From the NCBI RefSeq assembly GCF_954871325.1, contig NC_088778.1, positions 28,815,120 through 28,879,119 of the forward strand: a DNA stretch of 64,000 nt, read 5' to 3'. The notes below the pieces were generated by a model. The model made no database searches. It saw only the letters and a program-made list of their open reading frames with translations, and was not told where the DNA came from. Of the stretch, positions 22,996 through 36,165 are shown piece after piece; the first letter of the stretch is position 1, and every line of letters begins with the position of its first letter. This stretch comes from Gordionus sp. m RMFG-2023 (lineage: Eukaryota; Nematomorpha; Gordioida; Chordodea; Parachordodidae). The position numbers were made by a program, and so were the translations under genes.

Positions 22996-23215
22996 TAGTG
23001 TTGTTAAACGGCTCGGTTTGAGCCGATTTTAAAACGGCTAACTCAATATTTTAGCCAAAAAATATTGCCTAAACCTCGAGATTTCGCTAATAGATGTCCA
23101 AATCTTTGTTCCTTCTACAGACAAAATCTTCAGGCTTGCGTAATATTATTTTAGATCAAATATTGAGTTAGCCGTTTTTAAAAATCGGCTCAAAACGAGT
23201 CGTTTAACAACACTA
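22996..23215 (+). mobile_element. hAT-type fold-back MITE, copy 6 (near consensus)
   Basis: 220 bp, TAGTGTTGTTAAACGGCTC ... GTTTAACAACACTA, flanked by ACCCTTAA and CCCCTTAA (7 of 8). The arms of about 75 bp are almost fully complementary, through TTGAGCCGATTTT, AACGGCTAACTCAATATTTT and their inverses. Confidence 0.92.
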
Positions 23216-23387
23216 CCCCTTAATCCCATAAATTAAGTCGAACGTGAAGTTTTCTAATTTGTTAAATAAATATCATTCAACAAGAAATAAAGTTTAAATT
23301 TTTTATTTTTTATTTTGATAAAACAAACGTATGTAAGAGATTATAAAAATGAAAAATTACTTTTAAAAAGAAGATTAATTTAGATTG

Positions 23388-23530
23388 TGTCCAAAACATC
23401 AAAAAATTAAATTCACGAACTTTCAAAACTTTAAATGAAAATAAATGAATTAGCTATTTTAAATATAAGAATAAAAACATGCCCAAAACATTTATAAAAT
23501 TTTAGAAATTTTAGAAATTTAAGATTCATT
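23388..23530 (-). repeat. AT-rich interspersed repeat (TTTTGGACATG family), inverted copy 3
   Basis: The reverse complement carries TTTTGGGCATGTTTTTATTC, CATTTAAAGTTTTGAAAGTT and TTTTGGACACAATC in the same order as 2721-2948. Confidence 0.55.
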
Positions 23531-23534
23531 TAAA

Positions 23535-24215
23535 TATTAAAGTTTGTAACTTTTTGGATTTAATTCTGGCATAGCAATAAATTTAAGTGTATTTTTTTAA
23601 ATGACTAAATATTGAATTAATATTGATTAATTGTTTATAGAAATCATTCATTGTAAATTTCATACACAATCATTTTTATAACTATAAAACGTCTTATCAA
23701 GATATCATAATTACTCTATTCAAATAATTTTTGTTAAATAAACGAATTATTTAAATTTGATCCAATATTCAAGTTATTTAAATTATCCAAAAAATACAAT
23801 AATTCTTTATTCATATTAATGAACAATTTTATGATTCATATTCATTACTATTCAACTTGTTTTAGAATATGATTATTACAGCATTATTTTCTTATAGAGA
23901 TATAGTTTAATTTCTGATATTAAACACAAACCAGGTATGAAATATTTTATGTATACAGGCCGAAAACCAGAATTTACATATAACATTTGAGTGGGTTCTC
24001 CTTCCATAAATTTTATCGGAATTAGTTAGACCCTCTTTTTAAGGGCCTTTTGATTAGGTTACATTATTTTTAAAAAATAATTTTGGTTTAACATTTTTCT
24101 ATTCTTTTTATTTTTTATATTTTGATTAAGTTATTACCGTAAAAAAAAGGTTAACTTAAATTTTAATTTGAGAGAGGGAAATTTTCTGAGGGGGGGGGCG
24201 GAGAAGCTATGTGCA
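23535..24215. other. AT-rich stretch, no gene seen
   Basis: A G9 run at about 24191 precedes the next MITE. No other structure recognised. Confidence 0.4.
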
Positions 24216-24222
24216 TTATAAC

Positions 24223-24531
24223 CAATGACATATAATATTACCTAGGCTGACGATGCATTCATTAAAAGTGTACATGAATGAAATCAGCTGGGCGCCATTT
24301 TGATTACCCATATCATTATTGAAAATTTTAAAAGAGAGGTCAATTTATTCCTATGTCTGACAAAGACTTTATTAAAGGAAGCAAGTTATCTATTTAATAG
24401 TAGTTTTTAACATGAGAATAATTACCATATGGGTTACCAAAATGGCGGGCCCAGCTGATTTGCATTCAACGATGCTTTCAAATGCATTATTGTGAATGCA
24501 TAGTCAATCTAGGTATTATTATATGTCATTG
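24223..24531 (+). mobile_element. Long-TIR MITE (CAATGACATATAATA / CCTAG ends)
   Basis: 309 bp. The left end CAATGACATATAATATTACC and the right end GGTATTATTATATGTCATTG are inverted. Each arm also carries a CAGCTG E-box beside a YY1-like (A/G)ATGGCG or GGCGCCATTTTG site, and the right arm has the octamer ATTTGCAT. The interior CCTATGTCTGACAAAGACTT is shared, inverted, with 43542-43874. Superfamily not assigned. Confidence 0.7.
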
Positions 24532-24539
24532 ATTACAAC

Positions 24540-27420
24540 ATATGGTTTAATTATTTTTGGAATCGTTAGAATTGAAAATTTAGAACATAAAAATGATGAC
24601 AAGTGTCATATATTTATATCTCTTATTATTTCGATATCTTTTAGATCTAAATATTAATTTAATTAATAAAAACATTCTTAAATTCGTTTAAATTAATAAA
24701 AAGAGACATCATATACTTATATATATATATATCTTGGTTTAACAAAAACATAAACTTGCAATCATATACCACATATTATCAATATTTAATTAAGATATTA
24801 ACTTGTTTAAAATAAAAAATAATATTGAAATTTAAAAGATATTTGATTAATATTTATTACCTATTAATAAAGCATTACAAAGACTATTCCACGAGTTATT
24901 TAATACTCAAAGTGCATCATATCATTTAAAAATAATTTTTTATTAGTAATCTCATTACTAGTATAAAAATTGATTACTAATAAATGTTATATCCAATTAC
25001 TTATTTTAAAACAAAAGGAAATTTGTAATTGTATGACTACTTATAATTAGTAATTAATTAGTTTTTAAAGTTATTATGTTCAGCAGCTGGATAAAATTAT
25101 TGGAAGGAGGGACCCTAGTTGAGTAATGATTAAAATCGGGCATTTCGGTTTTACAGACGAGGGCTAAAGAATCTTTTGACCATTAAAGCGTGAGTTAATT
25201 TACTTCTGCTTTCTTAAATATTGAACTACATTTTCAAAAAAAAACACTAGTTTTATGTGATTTTAGGTCAAAAAATTAATTCAGTCAGATTTTAGCAACT
25301 TAAAAAATAAAGAAATTACCAATTAAATATATGTATATTAGGTAAAGATGTTGTATTTTTACTAATTGTTATTGCCAGGAATTTTAATATATTTAGAAAA
25401 TAACTTAGTTTAAAATATGCAAGGCTTCCATGGCGTTTATTGAGTAAATAATAATTAATCTTTTATACCAAGATTTAAATTCTTAAATGAATTGGTCATC
25501 AGATATGGCCTTCAGATACATTCATATCTTCTGAATAATTGGAAAATATTCAATTTCAATATCAAGATTAATATATCCTAAGACGAATTTCAAGTATATA
25601 ATCCCGTTTCGCCTTAATAATCACATAAATCTAAGTGAAATTTTTGCTCGTTATTGTTTCTTAGTTTTCTAAGTTGTAATATTATAATAACCAACACTAA
25701 TTTCTATTTCAAAAAAAATATTGCATAAAATTTTAATTAAATAATTTATAAATACATATTCCAATGCCAAAAAAATTATCGGCTGTCATTTTGAATCCAA
25801 TAATTCACCAGCTTCAGATGAAATATCTGTTCAGGCCATTCTGATATTTTTTCAGGGGCAATCTAAATAGTCTTAACTAGATAAAAATGTTGTAACAACC
25901 AGAAATCGAAGACTTTAACATGCTTGGCATGCTTTTGGCCTCTTCTTAGCACAAAAAAGTTTTAAAAATATTTCTATATAGCAAATTCTGTCTGAAAAAT
26001 TATTACTGAGCTCCTGAAAACCTTATTTCATCCTTACCTATCTTTATAGATTCTTCGCTTTGTTCAATACTTTAATTTGCATTCATTACGTATCAGATTG
26101 TGAAAATGAATAATCAGTTATTATGATTTCTGGTATTGGGTTTGGGTTATATATTTTTTATATTAAATTATATATATTGGTCGATAAATTTTTAATATAT
26201 CCATCAGTGTTCAAGGTTTAAAAATAATTTAAGATAATATGTTTCAAAATTACCCAGAAAATAATAATAATACACAAGTTAGAAAATATAAAAATTAATT
26301 TAAACTTTTTACTGAAATTTAAAGTAGAACATAAAAACCTATTTTGAGAAATGTAATGGCTAAAAGCTCTTCATTATATAATTAAAATAAGATTATGTAG
26401 GATTAATTAAGATAGGCCTTTTATAATGTTATTTATAGGAAAATAAGAAAGATCATATTTTTAGAAAATACACAAAAAAAATACTCTTTAAAGTGGTCTA
26501 TTTTCAATGTGTTTTGTCTGTTTTGAAATTAGCAGTCATCGTCGCGTCGATATTTCAAAATTTCTATTTAATAAGTTTTTTGGCCGTGTATATTTTATCC
26601 ATTCCTTCCCTTACTTGTAAATACATACTGGAATAAAAAAGGATATCTATTAAAGTAACAATGAAACCATTTTAAGCATTCAGACTAGGCGGAAGATTTT
26701 AAAATTTAACAGTTTTAGAAAGATTTTAAAAAAGATTAAATATAAAGTAACGAAAGCAAGTGTGGTTATCCTTACAAATATAAAAGGTTTTATAGAGGGT
26801 TTAGTTTCATTTTTGAAATGATAGAATTGCAGGAACTTTATGTTATGTAAATGTAACGTTACCTATAACGTAATGCTTATTGTAAATTTCTACATATCCC
26901 TAATCAATAGAAAAAAAATTCCAATGTAATGGAGGGGGGGGGGGGGAAATTATCATTGCAACTCTATGAGTAATTTTGAACAGTAAATTTACTACATATG
27001 ATTTTAAAGTTATATATATGCCTTTTTTTTCATATGAATCAAGATTTTATTAATTTTCAAAAATAGAATAGAATAAATATGGGTTATATTCTTCATTCCC
27101 ATTTTGACTAATAATATAAATTAATGTGAAAAGCTAAAAAAAATCGGTAAATAATTTGTTGCCCATATTATTAGACTCAATTTAAGAAATAACATATTTG
27201 TAGATAAGTCAAGCGATTTTATACTATATAAATTAAAATTACCACTCACTATATATTTAAAATAGTCTTTGAATTTCACGATAATTAGAGGTCTATATAT
27301 TTCTTTTGACTTAAATTGAACCTCCAATTATAGGAACGCAGAAAATGATGGCCTCGATAATTATTACATGTCTCATTGGCACAAGGCTTCGAAAAAAATA
27401 TTTAATTCATAAATTATAGT
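24540..27420. other. Long AT-rich stretch, no gene seen
   Basis: Nearly 3 kb without a coding-like frame or clear repeat family. It contains a G12 run at about 26935 and a (TA)n tract at about 24720. It could be intron or intergenic DNA. Confidence 0.45.
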
Positions 27421-27427
27421 AATATTA

Positions 27428-27676
27428 TATCGTCGGTCTAGAATTGGAGTGCTCCACTTGCGCAAATGTTTAAAATAAGAAAATCAACATTAAAGTTTAA
27501 AATCAAATACAGGAAATTTTATTGATCAATTTTGACAGAGCTATAATTTTGGCAAAAATTAATATTTTTTAATCTAGTTTATTTTATGTATATTGGGAAT
27601 AAATAAGTTATTATCCACTTTTGACTCAAAAATTTTGAAAATGTCGATGGAGCACTTCAATTCTAGACCTACGATA
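27428..27676. mobile_element. MITE with TATCGT(C/A)GGTCTAGAATTG ends
   Basis: 249 bp. The left arm TCGGTCTAGAATTGGAGTGC, then TCCA, is inverted at the right as TGGAGCACTTCAATTCTAGA. It is flanked on both sides by TATTA, so the duplication could be TA, TTA or TATTA. The interior is AT-rich and non-coding. Confidence 0.65.
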
Positions 27677-27904
27677 TATTAATAAAAATAAAATTCAATG
27701 TATGGATATGAACTTAGTATTTCATTTGTGATCATAAAACTGCAAATAAATTCTATAATTTTATTTAAAATTATAATTTTATATATATATATGGCTATAA
27801 TAACAGTATTTATTATCAAGATATTTATTTTACTTTGTGCATAAAAAAAAATTGGCTTAAAGATGTGAATGTGAAACATATATATTTTTAGGAGGTCTAA
27901 AATA

Positions 27905-28074
27905 CACGTTTTGCGATAAGTTTGATAATAATGAACAGAAAAAAAGAATAAGTTCCAGTGATGATTTTGATTTACTTAAAAATAATTTATTGGTTTTGAT
28001 ATTTAGATTTGACGCTATTTTAAGAAGTTTGCATGGCTCAGCCCAAAGCGCGGTTTTTTCTGGTTTCCCAAACT
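27905..28074 (-). CDS. Weak candidate exon, unidentified
   Basis: On the minus strand, the acceptor TTTGTTATTTACAG opens a frame that starts FGKPEKTALWAEPCKLLKIA and then becomes Lys/Ser/Leu-rich and AT-rich. The first 25 codons look coding-like; the rest could be read-through into an intron. No family recognised and no strong donor. May be chance. Confidence 0.25.
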
Positions 28075-28094
28075 CTGTAAATAACAAACATGAA

Positions 28095-31000
28095 AGACAT
28101 CATTGGAGTGCGAAAACTAAGGCTATAGCCTAATAAATCTTATAATGGCTCATCTTTAAAGAACACCTGTTGATTAAAAAAGTATTTAATAAATATTCCC
28201 CTTCTATCATATAATTTAAGCTGCTATATTCCCCGAGGCCAGTGATAATTTCGGCTAAAAACTCTTAGCCGATTATTATTTTAAGAAATACTGAGATTGC
28301 ATTTAGTGCAATATATATATATTTGCGTATTAATGTGAAAAAAGTTTACATAGCATCCATAAGAAAATTCATAGATAAATAAAATCGATTTTGAGAAAAA
28401 AAATGAAGTATTTAAAAATATTTAAAAAATTTTGTCAATATATTTTCGAGATAAGAATTTAAGAACTTATACATACATATATTCAGTATTTTTTTAAAAA
28501 TCGTATTTTTAACTTGTTTCGATAAAAGAAAATTCTTATACAATTCAATATTTGATGCACGATTATTCTATCAGTTAGAGAACACCTAGATCGCGCACAT
28601 CTTAACTATCATTAAAAATGTTTATATTAAGACTCTATACCGTTGAGAAGAGGAAAATGCCTCACAAACCACTCTGTTCTCAACTCAGTTATTAAAAAAA
28701 ATGAATATTTGGAAATTTTAGTATGCAAAAAAACCTGCGAAGTCATGGATACCTACAAGAGCAACATAAGATGAAAAGAGAATTGATTCCAAAAAAATAA
28801 GTTTGATTTATGAACAGCAAAATAGTTTTAAATTACTAAAAATAAAATATAATTTTATTAATATTGGTTTTTATGATATTTGTTATTTAAAAATACCAAT
28901 TTATTTGGGTTATATCTTATTAGTAAAAAATTAAAAAAAAATTCTAATATCATATTCGCAATGAAAAAAGAAGAATAAAACAATAATCTACCTTTTTTAG
29001 GCATATATTAATAAAATACAAAAATAAACATTGTCATACTTATTAGAAATGAGAATTTAGAGAATTTAAATAAAATAGAATAAATAAAATTAAATACTAT
29101 ACTTTATTAAATAATATTGATTGTAATTAAATAAATTATAAATACACATAACAAAAATTAAAATGCAAAATAAAAATTAAAGTCGACTAAAATTTATAAA
29201 AATTTCTTCTTCATTCATATTACATTTTTTTATCGCTATATGTATACTACTAAAATTTACATCATATAATCTCGTCATATTCATATTCAAATTTTAATAT
29301 TTAACTTTATATATATATATAAACTGTTTTCCTTAACTATTCAAATTTATATAAACCGCTATTTAATTAAATGCAAATACAAATAATAACATTCTAATTA
29401 TTACAACAATACTAATCTATACAAATTAAAAAAATTTTACGGTTAAGATAAAAAAATTTTTTAATTATATAATAATTATGATTACTAATTTAAATCTCGA
29501 TCACATGTTATTAGTATTCAATTAAGTTTTTTTATAAAAAAGGAATTAAAACTACAAAATTTTATTACCTTGCTGTGATAAATTATATTTAAATGTTTAT
29601 ATGTTTACTGTACTGAGGCTGAGGCGATATTTTCATATTATAATATGTTCAATTGATTTTAAAAGTGTTATATTTTTACTGTTCTGAGGGCTATAGTTTG
29701 TTATAATATTAAAAAAGATACAATTTACTTTTTTATATTTTTTTTGACCAAACAAGCGAAACAAAATTACCTATATATAGTTCAATAATATCAATAATTG
29801 ATATATTCAGACTTTGATTTTTTTATTCGCTAATAATATTTATTCTGCAAATTCGTTATAAAAATAAAATCCCTACTAACCTTGTTAATTCTATTCCATA
29901 CCATCGATTACAATACTCCAATTCGAGCCCTCCCCAATCCCTACATTATCCATCCTTGACTATATAAACATATTTAATCTTCTAGTATATTCAGGTCAAA
30001 TCAATCTTTCATCAATCTTGTGTCCACGATATTTTTAAATATTTCCCGTCACTATCGCAATTGTCCGATACATACTTGGTTTTACTTTTATTACTTTTGA
30101 ACACGCTTATGATTTACGGATATAATAAACATATCTTATGTTGCCAACATCTTTTTCCTTAACTTCTTGATATTCTATTTGTGAGAAACAGGCGTATAAA
30201 TAATTATCAAGGTTTATCGACCAAAGTTGATATAATAACCGTCCAAATCGTATAATAAAACCCTGGGCCGTTTCCCAACATTTTTCTAATTTCTAATTAA
30301 AAATATGTTTGGCCGTCTATATAGCCTCCTCTAAAATGAATAAAAAGATGCTATTTAGATTTAATGTAAACTTAAAATAAAGCAGAATAGGGTGGCACTA
30401 GTTCAAAATCTGAGTTGACTGGCCTCTTAACAGAATTACATTTCAAAAATAAGATGTAATAAGACATGGTGACTTTTTCGCTTTTCACAGTGGCTAAACT
30501 ATTTCACAATATTTAAAGACGATTTTGAAAATGTAGCTCTGCATCTTTAACACATCATTTAAACTAATACCGCACGTTTCCCCTCTGAACGGTCTATAGT
30601 TTATTTGATATTATTTTGCAGTCTCACTTTTTATAAGTTCAGAAAATATAAAACATATTCTCACCCATTTGGCCAACTTTTGCATAATAGTTCAAAAAAA
30701 ATATAAAACATAATCTTATTTAAAATTTATAATATTTAATGTATCAATTTTAAATTTAAAGACACTAATTTTTTTTTTGTCGATTTTTCTTTTACCAGTG
30801 AAATTCAGCAAAAATTAAATTTACTTTCATAAAAAAAATTTAAGTACTAAATCTTATATCATTAGATTAGTGATATATTATTTAAAAATTGATTTATTTA
30901 CTGAAATCTTTGCCTAGATAAATGGCCACATAAATTATTTTACATAATATTTGCATATAAATTAAATTTTGTATTTGAAATATCTTTTACTATTATCATA

Positions 31001-31200
31001 AAATTAATATAAGATTGTTCTTACGATTTATATAAAAATTCAAGGACAAAAAATGTAGAATTAGGTAATATTTTAAAGAGGGGGGGGGGGTCGGGTTAAT
31101 ATCCAAGTAGTCAATATATCGACCCAAATTCAAATAACACTGGCTTTATATCTTGTCTTTTTTTATACTAATTTGTGACGAAATATTTTGTATGCAGTTG
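28095..31200. other. Long AT-rich stretch, no gene seen
   Basis: About 3 kb of A/T-rich DNA with no supported frame. A G10 run lies at about 31081. Confidence 0.45.
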
Positions 31201-31209
31201 TATTCTGAC

Positions 31210-31315
31210 TAGTGCTGTTAAACGGCTAGATTTGAGCCGATTTTTAAAAACGGCTAACTCAACATTTTAGCCAGAAAAATATTGCCTAAGCCTCAAGATT
31301 TCTTTAATGGATTTT
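31210..31315 (+). mobile_element. hAT-type fold-back MITE, left half
   Basis: TAGTGCTGTTAAACGGCTAG, TTGAGCCGATTTTTAAAAAC and the rest of the left arm through GCCTCAAGATTTCTTTAATGG, then it stops abruptly. The right half of the same family, in the same orientation, lies at 33300-33472. Confidence 0.75.
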
Positions 31316-31639
31316 AATATGGTAATTTATAGTTATTTTTAAAATTCCAATTGTGGTGTTTTAATAATTTATTTTTGATCACTAATTTCGAAGTTATAAC
31401 AATATATTTATAAAGTTATTTTAATTTCAAAAAAACGTCGTTTTTTAATTTTTTATATTAGACTTTGTTTTAAATGGTCATAACTAATTTTAAACGAACA
31501 TAAGTTTTTCCCAATTTTTTTTTATTCTTAATTTTCAAATGTCCCGTGGAATTCTAAGAATTACCCATGAGATATTCTTGTTACATGAAGAAGAAATGAA
31601 TAATTCTTACATAACAGGAAAAAGTGGAGTGGATTATTT

Positions 31640-33260
31640 ATTGTTAAGGAGATATGATAGATGTTTAGTAAAAATGTGAAAGCGATACCGGGAGGAATTT
31701 TTTAATCAAATCGACTAGTTATAGGAAGTCTAAATAGGCACCAGGATCACTAAGAGTTTGTGCCAAGGCTGAGGGTTTGGAAATTGAAGGAGGAGAGTGG
31801 TATAAGTCAATTCAAGAGGTGGCACTCTGGGGTAAATGGCAAGTGGGAAAGCCATGAAGAAATCCTGGGTGATGACAACTGAGTAGGTATGTGGATGGAT
31901 AAAAGGGTCGCCTAGACATAAGGATTGGTGGTAAAACGCGGAGGTAATGAAATCTGTGGATGAGAAATAGAGGTGCTCCAAAGCATGGTAGTAAAGAAAA
32001 TAGTGATAACGATATTGACAAGATAGCGAAAATAAATGCTAAAAAATTAATAGCAATGGCGTAAGAAAAAAGGCAGGAATTTGCTAAAGAAATGGAATGC
32101 GCTGAAGGAATAGGAAATGTGGCTCGAATGGCAAAGCAGATGGAGAAAAAGAGGTAGAATGTGGTAGGTGTTAAATGTTTGAAAAATATGGAAGGAAAAA
32201 TGGTGATTGATAATAGTGATATTGTAAATATCTGGAAGTTCTACATGGAAGGACTTTTGAACGAAGAAAATGAATGGAATAATAATATTAGTTTGCAAAG
32301 GTAGAAGGTCTAGGGTGTAAATTTGGCAAGGACGAAATAAGGAGAGCAGTGAAAAAGATGAAAAAAGGGAAGGCATCGGGTTTAACGATGGTGGTATCAG
32401 AGATGTTTAAAGGTTCTGATTACTTAGGGATCCAATCAAATTGTAACAGAAGTAACTATTCCCAAGGACTGGCAGTATTATTATCCCGGTATACAAAGGA
32501 AAATGTGATCCTTTAAATTGCGGGTCTTAAAGAGCTATTAAACTCTTGGAATATGCAATGAAGATATTTGAGAGGGTGGTAGAGAAGCGAATAAGGGACA
32601 ACTAAAATTGATGAAATGCAGTTTGGTTTTACATCGGCAAAAGGCACGACAGATGCGATTTTTGTGGTGAAACAAATGCAGAAATATCTTGCGAAGGAAA
32701 AAAAACTATATTGTGGGTTTTATTTTGGAGAAAGCATTGACAGGGTGCCACATGAGGTTACTAGATGGGCCTTGAGAAAATCAGGTATGGAGGAATGTTT
32801 GGTTATCGCAGTGATGGCAATGTAAGTGGGAGCACAAACAGCAGTACGGGCAGATTGTGGTATTAGTGGAAGCTTTGAAGTGGAGGTAGGACTTTATCAA
32901 GGATCGGTGCTGAGTACATTATTATGGCAAACAGTGAAGAAGAATTGAGGGATAAAATTAATTAATGGAAGATGACTATGGAAGCAAAGTCTGAAAATGA
33001 ATGCAGCAAAGTCAAAGGTGAGGATTGGTGAAGAAATCTAAAAATGGTGGAATCCAGTAAGTGGCCTTGTGATGTGTGTGGGAAAAGAAATGCTAGAAAT
33101 ATAATCCAACAGATGACGGAAATGGGTACATAATAGCGGGATAAGGGAAGTTTTATGTTAGCAAGAATGACCATTATTTGTAGAACATGTATGAAAGGGA
33201 TACATAATAATGATAACGTAGAAAATGTGGTTTGGATATTGGCAATGGGTTAACCCTAGA
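31640..33260 (+). mobile_element. LINE (non-LTR retrotransposon), decayed copy
   Basis: Successive frames recall one LINE open reading frame: an endonuclease-to-RT linker (about 31920-32300, EVMKSVDEK, FYMEGLLNEENE), KKMKKGKASG (about 32355), then the reverse transcriptase at 32616-32825 with QFGFTSAKGTTDAIFVVKQM, SIDRVPHEVTRWALRKSG, and shortly after GLYQGSVLS. Near 33050-33180 a Cys-rich tail (CDVCGKRN) follows. The catalytic F/YADD block is largely lost. There are many frame breaks and internal losses. Likely of the CR1/RTE-like assemblage, but the clade is not certain. No poly-A end defined. Confidence 0.8.
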
Positions 33261-33299
33261 AAAAGTGGGTAAGTTTTGATATTTGTGTGATATGCTAAA

Positions 33300-33472
33300 C
33301 GCAGTCAAAATAATATTATGTAAGCCTCGAGATTTGTCAAGTAGAAGTCAAAATCTTTCTGTCACCTATGAGTAAAATCTTCTCCAAGGCTTATAGAAAA
33401 TTATTTTCCCTAAAATCTTTAATCGGGCCCCTTTTAGAAAATTGACCCTAATGGGGCTTTTTAACAGCACTA
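33300..33472 (+). mobile_element. hAT-type fold-back MITE, right half
   Basis: Starts within AATATTATGTAAGCCTCGAG, continues GTCACCTATGAGTAAAATCT and ends GGGGCTTTTTAACAGCACTA. It overlaps the left half by about 25 bp of family sequence. The flanks of the combined element, ATTCTGAC and GTTATGAG, agree at 5 of 8. Confidence 0.65.
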
Positions 33473-33479
33473 GTTATGA

Positions 33480-36160
33480 GTCATATCCTAATATAATTAC
33501 ATAAGTATAATTATGCATAGATTAACACCTTATATTAATTTGATTCACCAGGATAATAGGAGTAGAAGGGGGGTGGGGGGGAGAGGGTAGAATTTTCTGC
33601 AATAATTTAAAAATTCGTAAAATATCATAAAAAGCAAACCCAAAAAATAAATTAAAAACACTATTAAAATCCAAAAAAAAAATATTTTTAAAATTTAATG
33701 TGGTCAATTTATGACTAATATAAAATTAAGTAGGTCTGTTCATGCCGTACAATCCAAACAGTTGATAATTTAAAAAATGTATATAATTATTTTCGTCCCT
33801 TTAAATTGTTTTAAATATATTTTAAAATATAACCTAACCTACTTATAAGGGGCTCATTTTACATAAGTGAGAATGATTTTTTGTTATTTATAATCCAATG
33901 TTATTAAGATATGTAATATTGATTTTCAGGAAAACATTACAAAGACTTTGATGGTAGTTATTTTAGAAATAAAGAAAAACTTTTATCTTTTATAGTCCTT
34001 AAAAACTTTAATCATATAAATATTATTTATTCGGCTAGCAGATGCCCAAAGCCAGACAAGTTTTCCTTACACTATAAAATAAAAGCGTAGTGTTATATAT
34101 GTAAATTATAAAATATTCATTTTCAAAAGTATAAAATTGTTGATATAAAACTTTTTAAATAATATTTCCCCCCAAAAAAATCAGAGAATTATAATTATAT
34201 AACTTAAAAAATTAATTTGAATTTTGTCTAATGCCTAAAACATTCCTTGAAGGTGAAAAAAAGCCAAAAATGGTTAAAAACAATATCGAAATCAAAATTT
34301 TATATTCATAAATTGTTATTATATTTAATTAAAAAGCTCAAAAAGTTGCTTGCTTACTGTTTAATCGTTATTTTTAAAAAAATAGGAAAATTATTAAGTA
34401 AAATGTTATATGTATTATATTTAACCGTTATTATAATAAGAAAAATTTCGAATGTTTATAAGATTGCATGAATATTGATAAGGAGTGTAAAGTTTTTTTT
34501 TTAGTAAAGAGAGAGAAGAATAAAAAACTGTTTTTTAATAAGCAATTATGCATCGTAGATTCATTAACTTTTTTTTTTACAAATATACAGTCTATAATTA
34601 ATTTATAAGTTTAGTTTTTATCATCAAATTTGGAAGGTCATTATGTAATAATATAATAAATATATACAAATATAAAGTTTTTTGATAAAAATATATTTAG
34701 GTCAGAGTTGTTTTAATGTCTATATAACTGGTATTTTATATCTATAATACATTTTTAAAAAAAGTGTTTTTATCAATACATTTTTAGACCTATCTTTATC
34801 TATTAATAAATCAATGGCATTTACAGGAGAGGTTTTCTGGAATGAACCCCCCCCCCCCCCTTCAATTGGATATGTTGGGGTAAAATTATCTGTTTTTAAA
34901 ATAATTTTCTACTCATAATTTAGAAAAATGAAGATGAAGGATCATTTGGACTCTCTATGGAAAACATGTTAGGGAAAAAAAATTTGCTATGGTTTATTTT
35001 GATTTTAAATAAATGCCCTTCTGTAATATTTTATGTTTAAGTGCCTGACTTTGATATATTAATATTTATGTTTGAAGTAATTAAATCACTGCTTATAGAA
35101 TTTGTTCTGGCTTAATGCCAATCGTGGCAATTTGTTTTTATTTTGTCCCAATAATACTTCTTAAACTATCTACCAAAAGGCTTGAGGCAGTAAAAATGTA
35201 TTAAATACGCACTAATTATTGATATACATAAGTATAAAAATTAATTCTTCGAAACATCGTATTTATTTTGCTTATAATTCAGTTAATTTTTTTTTTATAG
35301 TAGGTGAAAGTGATTGAAGAAACATTAAGTAAGGCAATATTAACATAAACCAGAACTTTAATATTTTTTCGTTATGGATATAATATCAATTTTGGCATTT
35401 TTCCCACATATTTCGCCATCTTAAGCATGTAATATTAATAAAATTTTCAGAAGAAATATCGTCTGTCGATTTTTATACCCAAAATTAGCCATAAACTTGC
35501 TGCGAATATAATTTTTTTCTTACTATACAGGTAGGCACTAATAAAGAATGAAATATAGAGCTATTGCTTCCAATTGTTTGGTCAACTTCAAGTAAATGAT
35601 AATAAAAAGATATTACATTTTTTTAAAAAGCAATATAAAAACAATCATAAAATAAGAAATATTTTTTAAAAAAAATGCATAATCAGAAATATATGGGGGC
35701 TAGACCCGGCCCAAGGCATGGGAGTTTAGAACTAATAACTACCCCCTTTCTTGGATTTAAATTTATTAAAATTCTGCGAGTTTATTTCTTTTACAATTAC
35801 GAAAAAAAACAAATTTTTTACACAAAGGGCCAAAAAAAATCGAAGAATTTTATATACAATTTTCTTAAACAACTCTATAGATGATACGAGGATACGAAAC
35901 AGCCATCAAACTTTGAATGAAATTTCAGGATTAAGCTATATTAAAATTTTGAGTTCTAACAATAGATTAAAAATTTTATTCAAAATTTTGATTTTAGCAT
36001 GCACACCTTAGATATTCGTAATAAAAAATGGCATCTTAAGTATATTTTGAAATAAATTGTAATGAAATGATACCTTTTTATTAAGATACATATTAAAATA
36101 TCTTTTGACAAGTAAGACTTTTAAATAATGCCCATTAATATCTTTTTAATACTTAATATT
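33480..36160. other. AT-rich stretch, no gene seen
   Basis: Lys/Ile/Leu-rich frames at 34247-34471 and 35675-36011 look like chance. There are G and C runs at about 33570 and 34847. A GC-richer scrap at 35690-35750 (GGGGGCTAGACCCGGCCCAA) may be a worn element end. Confidence 0.45.
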
Positions 36161-36165
36161 ATTTA

